Below, piece after piece: positions 43,450 to 54,009 of a DNA stretch of 64,000 bases. Source of the stretch: Simmondsia chinensis (lineage: Eukaryota > Streptophyta > Magnoliopsida > Caryophyllales > Simmondsiaceae). A program made the position numbers and the translations under genes. The stretch's first letter is position 1, and every line of letters starts with the position of its first letter. The stretch is from the NCBI GenBank assembly GCA_018398585.1, contig JAGTTD010000005.1:7495355-7559354 (forward strand), read 5' to 3'. The notes beneath the pieces were generated by a model that saw nothing but the letters and a program-made list of their open reading frames with translations, had not been told where the DNA came from and did no database searches.

Positions 43450-43480
<31 letters not shown>

Positions 43481-43668
43481 TAGATGTATGTAACCTTACC
43501 CCTTCAAGGTGTAACCTCGCTGAGGGGCTGTTTCCAAGGACCCCTAACCTTGTAGGGTTGGCAACACGAGGACTTCTCAGGAAGTCACCTATCCTGGTAC
43601 TACTCTCGCCCAAGCACGATTAAGTTCGGAGTTCTAATATAATCCAGTGTTTTAGTGCCTGGTAAATG
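43330..43668 (-). mobile_element. 5S rRNA-headed SINE, copy 4 (head, body and TTG tail present)
   Basis: On the minus strand from about 43668 it reads ACCAGGCACTAAAACACTGG, a diverged ATCCCATCAG counterpart, AGAACTCCGAACTTAATCG, TGCTTGGGCGAGAGTAGTAC, AGGATAGGTGACTTCCTGAG, AAGTCCTCGTGTTGCC: close to a full 5S rRNA sequence. Next come ACAAGGTTAGGGGTCCTTGG, AAACAGCCCCTCAGCGAGG, AAGGGGTAAGGTTACATACA, a 29-base C run (G on plus, 43452-43480), and a tail of (TTG) then (TTA) repeats (43330-43400). Head, LINE-like body and tail are all present. The simple-repeat flanks prevent reading a target duplication. Confidence 0.85.
43452..43480. repeat. Poly-G tract (29 G) inside SINE
   Basis: It occupies the place where other copies have TCTGGGGGGG, so the run appears to have expanded from the SINE's own G stretch. 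Confidence 0.9.
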
Positions 43669-43669
43669 A

Positions 43670-45080
43670 ACTCCAATAATACTGATAATAATATACAAAT
43701 TCCCATATAGAACCCTGAAATTCCGCAAGCCACTCTCCATGTCTTAGGCCTTGAACTTTCATGATCTATATGGGATTTCTGCAGCTAAAATCATATGTGG
43801 AATTCAATAGGTTTTCTTCTTTAGATTTTTCGTTAACGATTCTTGAGGCCCACGTTTCTTTTGACATCTCAAGTACGAGTTGGGGACTACCTTTCTTGCA
43901 GCGTTCATGGCAACCGTAACAAACTCAAGTCTTCATTCTTCAACTGTATCCCTAATTACCTTGAATACTTTTCTCTTTTGAGTTAATCTTTACCGCGTGC
44001 TAGACACATGCCTCATTAATTGAAGCGATGTTGTGCCCGACTCCTCAAGTTTGCTTGATGAAAACTCTCTTAAAAGCTTTAAAAATTCTGGGTGGACTAT
44101 GTTGGTAGTTGGTATTGTAGAGTTTATGTAAAATATGGAATGCATCCCATATTGGAAAAGAAGAAGAAGAGACACCACTTTATAAGTGGGTATCTCATAC
44201 AAGCCTATTAGAATATTGGGCTAGTTATGGGCTTAGGAGTTCTTGTTGCTCTTTATGGGCTAGGAAAACTCTAAAACCGCATAGGCACATGCACAAGCGG
44301 GTGTGGCACTTATGGTGCTTTTGGCGGCTTATTAGGTAGCACTTGGCACTTGTGCGCAATGCGGGTGCGGGGGGCTTAGTACTGGAACAATCTTCGTGTA
44401 GAGGGCAAATAATACCTTAAAAAGACAGTGTTAAAACATGTCTTAAGCATTAGGAATTTTCACAGGTTATATTCTGCTATACCCATTTTCTCAACAGACT
44501 ATAGTAGCTCAGTTTTGGCTTAATAAATGGATCAATGACGGATCGAATATGTCAGCTTCGAAACGAGTTCAAATTGACAATAAACTCGGTTCGACTATCG
44601 AATATGGTATAAGTCTACTATTATGCATATTAATATCTTAAAATGCTGGCTTCAAATAAGGTTAAAAAATTTCAATAAAAATTTAACCAAAATTTAAACT
44701 CATTATTAAATTAGAGATCAAACAAAGAAGTCCTCTACCTATGTAGTTTCGTTTTCAAATCACACAAAATCATGGGTTAGGACAGTCAAAGCACTTTTGG
44801 GGGTGACTAAAAAAGACACATTTTACAATAAAATAACAATAAAAATGAACTAAAAATGTGAAATTTGCATAAACACAAAATCTTACCTGCATCTCATATG
44901 TCCCAAATTTCCGGGGCTCACAAAATCCATTTTATATTTTCTTAACTTGACTAACTGTTGATCAAAAAAAACAAAAACTTGACTAACTAATGATGCTTCG
45001 CTCGAGAAACAACATACGATCATTTTTTCTTTTAGAAAACAGTTTTTGTCAAGAAATTAACTATTTCAAAAGTGTAAGCC
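43670..45080. other. Unassigned sequence, some LTR-like features
   Basis: Around 44000-44260 the minus strand contains CCCACTTATAAAGTGGTGTC and TTCCAATATGGGATGCATTCC, which resemble LTR promoter and leader text, but no direct repeat partner or target duplication was found. No coding sequence is supported. Confidence 0.3.
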
Positions 45081-45084
45081 GATG

Positions 45085-45310
45085 AATAAAGGGCTATAAT
45101 TAATTTTATACTTTAACATGTTCCACCATGCAGATGTTCATTAGGTTTGAAGCGTACATAATGCACATACACATCTAATACCTTGTACTTAAATTATGTT
45201 AATGTTGAAAGTGGAAGCTATTGAGATTTGAACTCACGACCTTCTTAGTCAACACTTCAAGGATCTAACGATTCCAAAATTTAAGCTGATAAATGAATAC
45301 CCATGATTGA
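45085..45310. repeat. Dispersed repeat family, copy with B-box-like core
   Basis: It contains AAGCCGATGAATAAAGGGCT, GATTTGAACTCACGACCTTC and AATTTAAGCTGATAAATG, the last in the same family as 19560-19870, 46400-46640 and 58680-58745. The minus-strand GTCGTGAGTTCAAATC resembles a polymerase III B box. Confidence 0.4.
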
Positions 45311-45799
45311 TTTTATATTCTTGCAGTTTTTATATATAATTTAAATATTGTGTCCAAAAACTATATGATTTAAATAAAAATAAAATATAGAATATATATT
45401 TCAAAAATGAATATTAAATTATTAAATTCTTATTTACTATAATTTAATATATTGTATTATTTAAATTATATACATGTTAAGAATATATTGCTTAGATTTC
45501 CCTAAATTTAAGAATTCTATCTCATACTTCAGTCAATACCCATTGATTTTTAATTGGATAATGCTAATACAGCACCTGTTTTGGTTTATATATAGGCGTT
45601 TCTGTTAAGTGTCGGAAAATACTAATGTGACAAATGAATCCATCGATATATATGTACATGTTAGATTGCCGTCTTCTAGAATTTTTTTCGGGACAAAATT
45701 ATCGTCTTCTAGAAAAGTCATTAGATTTCAGTGTATTTATGTCATAGGATACTTAAATGAAACATTTTGTACATTTTATATTATATGTTAGAGCATCAA

Positions 45800-46640
45800 A
45801 CCAAATGATGTAGCACGTAGCGGAGAATTTAGGGGAACGGAAAGGTTCGACGGCCTTCCCTTTGATTTTCTTAAACTCTAAAAAAAATTACAAGGGAAAA
45901 AATAAAATTCATTCTAATTATCACACTTGAGAATAGAAGAACCAAAACTCATAAATTATTTCTAAACAATTGACTACCTAAAACACCATAATTCCTCTTA
46001 TATTTATAGAGGAGCTAACTGACTCTAGTTAAAATTCTAAGAGATAAATTTTTTTCTATAAATTGCGATAAAGTCACTACATAAACACCTAAAAGATAAA
46101 TATAAAAATTCTAAAATATAAAATAAATCTAATCTTAGTATAAGTCAGACTCCAATTAAAACTCAATCTCTAATCTTCACCGCTATCTTCACCACGTACC
46201 ATCCATGCGCCTACTACCCTTGCCGCCAACCTATATCATGCCAAGCAATGCGCCATTCACAAACGTGAGGCTGCATCTTCTCGTCTATTCTTGGCGTCCT
46301 CTCCACGCCTACTCTCGGCTTCAACGACTTGTTCATCAAGACCTGCCAAGAGTTATTTGGCGGCTGCATCACCATTTCTAAGACTTTTATGTATGAGCTT
46401 AAACTTTTGTGATTGTTGGTTTTTAATATCAGAGTCTTGTTGACCAAGAAGTCACGAGTTTAAATCCCAACAATCCCTTTCAATATTAATATAATTTAAG
46501 CACGAGGTATAAGGTGAAGTTGCGCAACATCCATGCTTCAAACTCAATACGCATTTACTTGAGAGCGCATTTTAAGATATAAAACCAATCCAAAACCTTT
46601 AACCATTAATTTAAATTTTTGGAACTGTTAGTTCTTAAAC
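45800..46640. other. Possible LTR-like block and dispersed repeat, no gene
   Basis: 45800-46400 on the minus strand has a TATAAATATAAGAGG promoter-like word and CT/GC-rich text near 46140-46340, as in LTRs. No partner copy is in the window. 46400-46640 is a copy of the CTTGTTGACCAAG / ATATTAATATAATTTAAGC dispersed repeat. Confidence 0.3.
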
Positions 46641-46644
46641 ATTA

Positions 46645-47405
46645 TTATATTGTTATCAATTTGTTTATGGCAAAAGGTCAGTTTCTTTATGCGACTTTAA
46701 TGTTGGTACGCAACATTGTCTATATCATCATACCATGGCCTACGTCATCATCAATTTATTAATTTTATTAATTAAACTTTAACCTAAAGTTTTTCAAATG
46801 CGGAATTAAATATAGTTATAGGTAGTTACTGGCAAATCAAATGTTTTGGTCAATGCTAATATGGTCATTGATTCCCACAAATGACGGTACGAATTCTACC
46901 TCACTATATATATTCAAAGAGAGATACTAATTTAATGATATTTAATTATTATAAAAATACATAAATTAAATGGATGTTTTGGGTCCTAATCACATTTCTC
47001 ATATTCAAATTTAGCCTTAATTGGGTTGATAATAGAAAAATATTTAGCGTATGTTAAAAGAATAGGAAGTGTTTTTAAGAGTTAGAGAGATAGATCATTG
47101 GAGTTGAACTTAACGAGCTCGTTAGGCGAGAGAGACGGTTCAATAATATTCGGTTGAGCTTAGGTTGGGTTGATAATGGGATTACTTGATCTCCAACTCG
47201 ACTTAGCAAATTACGGTTCCATTAGTGGGAGGCTATTTCAGGAGCTTATCACTTGAGGAGGTTATTGACACGAGAGACTAGCGTTCTGCTTTCTAATTTC
47301 GTTGCTATATCTGCTTTGTTTCCTTTTCATTTGTTTTGGACTTTTGCTTTTTGCTTTTTGCTTCTTACTTCTATTGTTACTTCATCTGCTCTGATGGCTT
47401 TCATG
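46645..47405. other. AT-rich sequence, nothing recognised
   Basis: No reading frame, RNA gene or bounded repeat found. Confidence 0.4.
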
Positions 47406-47410
47406 TCTTG

Positions 47411-47708
47411 TGTAAAAAATTAAAATAAGCTAAAATTGAACATAAGAGTAAAAGAAAGATATAATTTCATGGGAGGACTGAATTTATACAGGAATTAATC
47501 AATTTATACTACACAAAGCAAGATGAAGTGCCAAGACTAATGGCCTTCCAATCTACAAGTTGCAAGAAATCAATTTGATAGTCAAGAGGAGAAGAATTAG
47601 TCCTACTTAATGCTAAATACAAGGAATATCCTAAGAATAAATACAAGCAAAATACAAATATGGGAAAAATACAAGATAAATACAAAAATATAATACTAGT
47701 ATTCAACA
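47411..47708 (-). mobile_element. Solo LTR (about 298 bp) with TCTTG TSD
   Basis: The segment begins TGTAAAAAATT and ends ATTCAACA on the plus strand (TG...CA), flanked by TCTTG at 47406-47410 and 47709-47713. The minus orientation is preferred because TAGTATAAATTGATTAAT lies centrally and the start TGTTGAATACTAG is LTR-like. No internal sequence remains, so it is a product of recombination between two LTRs. The predicted 66-codon frame here is not a gene. Confidence 0.75.
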
Positions 47709-47957
47709 TCTTGCTTCACATATTTTATGCATTTTCAACTTCTAATTTTTGACCTAACTTGGTTTATAAATGACTTGAGTCGAATGCACCCATGCTTGTG
47801 AGGCCTAAGATTTGGCTTAACAATCTAATAGAGAATACCCTCTTATATCTCAACTTTCATTACTTATCTCAAGATCTAACCCCTCTTAAATATATGAAAG
47901 AGTTAGAGTTCACTTCCCTTTTATTTATCATTTTAGATTAACAGTTATTATGTATAT

Positions 47958-48637
47958 TGTTAGGAATATGCCTCAAATTTATGTATTTAGGATTTATGGG
48001 TTGCCGAGGGGTCACCAATCGATCGGGGGGATGTTCGATCGATCGGGTGAATTAAGTTGAAATCTAGTTTCTAGGCCGAGAGAGGGCCGATCAATCGGGC
48101 CCTTCCGATCGATCGGGAGTCTGTTTCACATAACCCTAGCCTTTTAGTATAAACATGGGGTTAGGGGGTACGTTTTAGGTATCCAATCCAATCAAAGAGA
48201 GCCACCATCCAATCAGAATCCAATTAAAGTGAGGTCAGCTGTCGTCATCAATTTGAGAGCATTACGAGAGTTAAGAGAAAGTGCTTCATAATTCTTTCGT
48301 AGATCTCGTTAAGAGGAAGTGCTATTGTAATTCTTCCATTCAAGTATCAATAAAGAATCTCCATCTCCGCCTGTGGTTTTCTCCCCACTCGATTGAAGAG
48401 GGGTTTCCACGTAAATCATCGTGTGTTGTTTCGTTTGTTCTTCCTTTTACCTATTTTGTTTACTTCTCGTTTGTGTGAGTCATATTATTTGAACCGAATC
48501 AAATGATTAGGGTTAACGCTTTCGCATCAAGTATCCATATTACAATTTGGTATCGTGAATACCAGATTTGTCAAGGTTAGATTTTCCCAACATATTGGTA
48601 TCAGAACATATCAAGTTTGTTCCAGATTTTTCTAACA
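47958..48637 (+). repeat. Left LTR of the Copia element
   Basis: It carries several CGATCGATCGGG-type palindromes (48018-48120), AGTATAAACATGGGG (TATA-like) near 48150, and a CAATAAAGAATC word at about 48348 (polyadenylation-like). The frame 48281-48478 is an accidental open stretch in the LTR, repeated in the right LTR. Confidence 0.9.
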
Positions 48638-48674
48638 ATTGGTATCAGAGCCCTGTTTATTTCAATTTGATATT

Positions 48675-49140
48675 ATGGCGTCCGTAATTAAGACTAAAGT
48701 TCAGAAGTTCAGAGGTCAAGAAAGTTTTAGTTTGTGGCAAGTCCGGGTTAAGGGTCTCCTAACGCAGAGTGGCTTGAAGAAAGCCTTAGAAGGAAAAGAG
48801 AAGAAACCGAAGAGTCTATCTGATGCAAAATAGGAGTTAGATGAGAAGGCATTCACAGCTATTTAGATGTGTCTTACCGATGATGTTTTGACAAAAGTTC
48901 TGGAAGTGAAGACCGCTAAGGAGTTGTGGGAGAAATTGCATGGTATATTCTGTTTCAAGTCAGTCTTCAACAAACTCGCAGCTAAGCATTGGTTGTTCAT
49001 GTTTCGTATGTCAGAATGTACGTTACTTAAGAATCATGTTAATGAGTTTAATTCAATTATTCAAGAATTGAAAGAATTGGATGATGCTCCTAAGGATGAA
49101 GATCAAGCTATACTTTTGTTGTGTTAACTCTCTATTTCAT
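48675..49140 (+). pseudogene. Copia Gag, interrupted
   Basis: It starts ATGGCGTCCGTAATT: MASVIKTKVQKFRGQESFSL, then WQVRVKGLL and a Leu-rich UBN2-type Gag core (AKELWEKLHGIF, MSECTLLKNHVNEFNSII, ELKELDDAPKDEDQAILLL). In-frame stops occur at 48831-48833 (TAG), 48864-48866 (TAG) and 49125-49127 (TAA). A truncated CxxC zinc-knuckle relic (TCNYCH) lies near 49352-49369. Confidence 0.8.
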
Positions 49141-49499
49141 TCAAAAGGCTTTGTAGAAAGCATGATTTATAGTGGTAGGTCAACTATCACAGTTGATGAA
49201 GTTAAGAGAAACCTACTGAGTAAAGAAAGAGTAGATAAGGAGTTGTTCGACTTCGTTTAGAACTCAGGTTTTGGTTTATTTGTGAGAGAAAGAACTAAGT
49301 CTAAAGAATATAATCATAGTGGAAATAAGTTTAAGTCTGAACATCAAGACCTAACCTGTAATTACTGTCATTAAGAAAGACTGTTACAAGTTTAAGAGAA
49401 AACTAGAAGCAGATAACAGGTCTGACCAGAGATCCGCAGAAGCTAGTGTTGTTGAATATGAGGATGGATTCTGTCAGTGTCTGAGCCTAAGTCCAGTTT

Positions 49500-50170
49500 T
49501 AGAGAAAGCTAGATTTTGGATTCGGGTTGCTCCTATTATGTTTGTCCCTATAGAAGCTGGCTCACCACATATGTGTCAATTCAGGGTGGAACTGTTCAGA
49601 TGGGTAACGATGCTACATACAAAGTTTTGGGGATAGGAACAATTCGTATTAAGATGTTCTATGGCACTATTAGGACATTGAGCGACGTTCGTCATGTTCC
49701 GAATTTGAAGAAGAATCTCATCTCCTTAGGTACTCTTGAGTCACATGGATACAGGTGCACAACTGAAGGTGGAGTTATGAAGGTTGTTAAGGGTGCTTTG
49801 GTTGTGATTAAAGGTAGAAGGGTAGAAACTCTGTATGAACTTGTCGGTTCCACAGTTGCAAGATCAGTTAAGATATCTTCATCATCATGCTGACAGAACC
49901 AGGTATCACAAAATTAAGGCATTTGAGATTGGATCAATCAGGTGATAAAGGTCTGTCTGAGCTCAGTAAAAGGGACTCATTGTGTGGTCAATCTATAGGA
50001 CTAAAATCTTGTGAGCACGACATTTATGGAAAGCAGAAAAGAGTTCGCTTCAAGCAATTCCTGACGTGTAGAGATGTCATGTTTGATGAGTCTTCATTGC
50101 TATATCCACAGAAGATGTCATTAGTTAGTTGTGATTTAGGTCAGGTGAATAAGCCAAAGGAAGTTCAATT
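49500..50170 (+). pseudogene. Copia protease / GAG-pre-integrase remnant joined to distal pieces
   Basis: DSGCSYYVCP at 49519 is the aspartic protease active-site region (D-S-G), followed by GTIRTLSDVRHVPNLKKNLI, LGTLESHGYRC and the start of the GAG-pre-integrase region. A frame change at about 49890 joins HLRLDQSGDKGLSEL, then short stretches such as KRVRFKQFLTC and DVMFDESSLLYP that belong further along integrase. The catalytic integrase core, reverse transcriptase and RNase H are missing, so the deletion removed most of pol. Confidence 0.75.
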
Positions 50171-50427
50171 TTAATTAAGTAACATAGTTTAGCAGCCGGT
50201 GGCTGTTTCAGAAGATGTGTCAAGAGCCAATCTAGAGAAGAAGAAGATTGGCATTGCTAATAACCTCTCAGATAAGTTCACTTTAGTGCTACCTTGCAGA
50301 AAGTTCAAGCATCTCTCGGACTCGGTTAAGTTTTGTGTTTTCTCTAGATAACCCCGTGTGTTGGGTGTTTTGTGGAGAAGGTGGAGAATTGACTTTATTT
50401 TTTGAAATTTGAGTCAAGGTGGAGGTT

Positions 50428-51099
50428 TGTTAAAAATATGCCTCAAATTTATGTATATAGAATATATGGGTTGCCGAAGAGTCATCGATCGATCCGGTGA
50501 TGTCCGATCGATGGGGTGAATTAAGTTAAAATCTAGTTTCTAGGCCGAGAGAGGACCGATCGATTAGGCCCTCCCGATCGATCGGGAGTTTTTTTCACGT
50601 AACCCTAGCCGTTTAGTATAAATATGGGGTGAGGGGAAACATATCCAATCCAATTAAAGGGAGCCACCATCCAATCAGAATCCAATTAAAGTGAAGTCAG
50701 CCGTCGTCATCAATTTGAGAGCATTACGAGAGTTAAGAGAAAGTGCTTCATAATTATTTCATAGATCTCGTTCAGAGAAAGTGCTATTGTAATTCTTCCA
50801 TTCGAGTATCAATAAAGAATCTCCATCTCCGCCCGTGGTTTTCTTCCCTCTCGATTGAAGAGGGGTTTCCACGTAAATCATCGTGTGTTGTTTCGTTTGT
50901 TCTTTCTTTTACCTATTTTTCTTACTTCTCGTTTGTGTGAGTCATATTATTTGAACCGAATTAAGTGATTAGGGTTAACGCTTCCGTATCAAGTATCCAT
51001 ATTGCAAATTGGTATTGTGAATACCAGATTTGTTAAGGTTAGATTTTTCCAACAAATTGGTATCAAAGCATATCAAGTTTGTTCCAAAATTTTCTAACA
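50428..51099 (+). repeat. Right LTR of the Copia element
   Basis: It matches the left LTR with many substitutions and small gaps (672 against 680 bp), including the CGATCGATCGG palindromes and the 65-codon accidental frame. The amount of divergence shows the insertion is not recent. Confidence 0.9.
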
Positions 51100-51226
51100 T
51101 ATATCATATATTTTATCAATGAAACTCAAGTGCCAAGCCATTCAAGCCTTCGAATTCTATTTTGTTGTTTCTTCCTCTTTATGGTATCATAGCTCCAAAA
51201 ATATTTAAGTCTAGAAGATACCGTTC

Positions 51227-51912
51227 ATGGCCTCCCAAAACACAACCCTGCTCCTCTCCGCTCAAAACCCTACCACCGGAAACAACACCATACTGGCCTT
51301 AGGTATCAAGCTTGATAGAGAAAATTATTTTCTCTAGTGAAATTTAGCTCATCTACACTAAAAGCCTTTGATCTTGAACATCTGGTGATCAATGAGCCTC
51401 CTTCCAAACCGACCTCCATCGTCCCAATTGAATTTGAACCAAACAACAATTTGGGTTCTACTACTGAGAAAAATGCTTCTGGGCCTTATGCTACGGAATA
51501 TCGGGCTTGGAAGAAGGAGGACAAACTTTTCCTACTGTGGTTGAAATCCACTATTAGTGAGAGGATCTTAGGGCTTGTCGCTAGATTCACCACAACAAGT
51601 GAAGCTTGGATGATCCTTGAACAAATTTTCCATTCTTAATCTCGTGCCAGGATTATGCAAACCAGGTGGCAACTTCAAAGCCTACTACAAGGTACCCTCA
51701 CCGTTTTCGATTATGTAGAGAAGAAACGTCTTCTCATAGATCAACTTGCTGCTATACTTCATCCTATCCCTCAAGAAAACTTAATTCAAAATATTCTTTG
51801 TGGTCTTGATGCTAAGTTTGGGCCCTTTTTTACGTCCATCAATACCCATTTTGATCCATTCACTGTGGATATTGTCTTTGACATGTTAATATATGAGGAG
51901 GCACGACTAGAT
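51227..51912 (+). pseudogene. Copia Gag (UBN2 type), first part
   Basis: It begins MASQNTTLLLSAQNP at 51227 and is stopped near 51337. 51337-51639 gives WKKEDKLFLLWLKSTISERI and EAWMILEQIFHS, a TAA at about 51637, then 51655-51915 gives MQTRWQLQSLLQGTLTVFDY and LIQNILCGLDAKFGPF. This is the retrotransposon Gag helical core. The frame continues across the hAT insertion at 53986 with QLIQNQILTE. Confidence 0.8.
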
Positions 51913-53977
51913 TAGGGATGACAATCGGACCTGGATTCATCGAATATCCATCCAACCCGATCCATTTATGATTGATTTAAATGTCAAAAATAGGTTTTAA
52001 ATGGATTGTTAGTTGGTGGGATTCGGATGACATCAAATACAACTCAGACCCAACTCAAATCCGACCTGAAATTATATTTATTGTATGAGGATTATTGATT
52101 AAGAGTTTGTGAATAATTGTCTAATATTATATTACTATAGTTATACATATTAAATGGAAAAAAAAGAAGAAAAAGACGCAAAACCTAATTCAAACATTGA
52201 CTTTTAAGGTACAATTATTACATTATTATTATATATGTTAATAATAGAATTATAATACCATTTTTTTTTCTAGAGTTTAAATGGGGTTATAGATTTTGGT
52301 CAAGTATTGATGTTCCTTATATTTACATATTTTATTCTTCATTCCTGCGATATATTTTGCTTTTACATGTATGTTTTGGTAATAATCTAGGTTCATTTTG
52401 GCTCAGAGTGCAATGAAGAAAACACAGGTTGAAAAGAGGTAGAATCAAGCGTAATCGAGGCATAACTGAAGACTATTTTAAGAAATCCAACGATGTGTGT
52501 AAACGAAATACCCATTAGGTCAAGATTTAGTCAAAAGAGTCTTTCCTTGGACACGTGAATCGATTGACCATATATTTTGGCAATCGGTCAATCTTAAAAT
52601 GAGCAAGAGGTTAAAAGAAGAGTATTTATGACCCAATAATTTGCAAATCCACTAATGAAACCACTGGAATCACTTAGTTCTCTTCGAGATCTTCGATTTG
52701 GTATATAATTTGGCCTGTAACTCTTTACGGATCAGAAGTTACGCCCATTTTAATTTAATTGTAAGCTGTCAACGGGGCAGCCGATCGATCGGCCGATTTG
52801 CTCGATCGATCGAGGGAGGCACTGCATGTACCCTCAAGCACACCCCACTTATAAATAGAGAGGGGAAGACCTAATTTCACATCTTTCCAGCCATGGCTCT
52901 TCCTTTCCTTTCGAACCCGAAGTCGCTAAGAGATCTACGTGCCCTCAAACACCAAAGCGCATGTAGTCGGAGTACTGGAATGATTCAGGGTCGGATCAAC
53001 GTCAGCATAAGATTGAGGGAGTCTTTACTTCTAGTTTGCTTTACACATTGTTTTTCTTTTATTTGAATTACATGATGTGTAGAACTCCCATGCAGGAGTA
53101 GACGCTTTAGTTTAGGGATGAAGGACGGATAGCTGTCCGTATCTCCGTTTTGTATTTTGCGAGACGATGATTTAGTTATGTTATATTCACACCCTTGTGG
53201 GAAGTTATTCATGATTGTTTGATATTTCTGCATGTGTGCTTGTAGCCATATCTAGATCTCAAAGTTTGTAGCGATTAATCTAGTGCTTGTAGCCTAGATC
53301 ATAACATAATGGGATTTCACGGGCAGTTGGGGTAGCGGCTGTACCCAACCCTGAACCCAATCTTTTATAACAGTTAATATTAAATTAGGAGTAATAAAGG
53401 AATTAAGTAGTGCTAATGAGATAAGCTATGCTATACTTAGGGTGATAAGGTATGCTATGCCTTTAGACTAGTTTATTACCCTAAACCCTAATTTATATAT
53501 TAACCCTAGACCAGAGCTTGTAGCCTAGGACCTTCAAATTATTGTCCTAAGTAAAATATAATAATGGGATACCAATAGAGCTTTTCCAAATTCACTCCCT
53601 AAACTATCCTTAATTGAATTGACATCCCTTTCATTGTTAAATTGATTTTGTTTACTTGATAACTTGAACCAATTCAAAAACAATTAATTTTCAACTGTTC
53701 GTTAAGCATTAGTTCTAAATTAACAACGATTTTTTATGGACACGACCCGTATATCTATTGAAGCTATGGCAATCTCGTACGCATGCGAGTAGACGGTTTT
53801 TAAAACAACCTTTAAAACACATCAGGTATCCGTTCCACCTAATGAATTTGGATTTGAGTTGAATTGTTATAGATTAAGTGAGTTTTTTTTTTCTAAATTC
53901 AGGTTGGGGCAGATTTTTTATGGGTTGGATCTGGATGGAGGTGAACTCAACCCAAATCCGACCTATTGTCATTCCTA
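51913..53977. mobile_element. hAT transposon, non-autonomous, inserted in Copia gag
   Basis: 2065 bp. The ends TAGGGATGACAAT and ...TATTGTCATTCCTA are terminal inverted repeats, and the exact 8-bp duplication GACTAGAT (51905-51912, 53978-53985) is the hAT signature. Subterminal sequence at both ends repeats AACCCAA(A)TCCGACCT words in opposite orientation. No transposase was found: the interior is AT-rich and holds a Gypsy-like LTR (52372-53821). Confidence 0.85.
52372..53821 (+). repeat. Probable solo LTR of a Gypsy (Tat/Athila-type) element inside the hAT
   Basis: It starts TGTTTTGGTAATAATCTAGG and ends near AACAACCTTTAAAACACA. It contains CACTTATAAATAGAGAGGGG (TATA box, about 52848-52867) preceded by two CGATCGATCG palindromes, a long AT-rich transcribed-like part, and near its end GACACGACCCGTATA plus GCATGCGAGTAGACGG, which resembles the 3' end of large plant Gypsy LTRs. 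No exact target duplication could be read, so both borders are approximate. Confidence 0.45.
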
Positions 53978-54009
53978 GACTAGATCAACTTATACAAAAC
54001 CAAATTCTC

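Larger units (their letters stand above)
47958..51099 (+). mobile_element. Copia LTR retrotransposon with internal deletion
   Basis: Left LTR 47958-48637 (680 bp) and right LTR 50428-51099 (672 bp) are alignable over their full length, begin TGTTA(G/A) and end TCTAACA. The exact 5-bp duplication TATAT flanks the element (47953-47957, 51100-51104). The primer binding site TTGGTATCAGAGC follows the left LTR (48639-48651), and the purine tract AAGGTGGAGG (50416-50425) precedes the right. The interior is only 1790 bp. Gag, protease and pieces of integrase remain, while reverse transcriptase and RNase H are gone. A solo LTR of the same family lies at 62713-63334. Confidence 0.92.

Noticed and set aside
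48281..48478. Conserved small protein present twice (also 50743-50940)
   Set aside because: Both copies lie in the two LTRs of the same retrotransposon. The conservation reflects LTR duplication, and the solo LTR at 62713 shows it disrupted.
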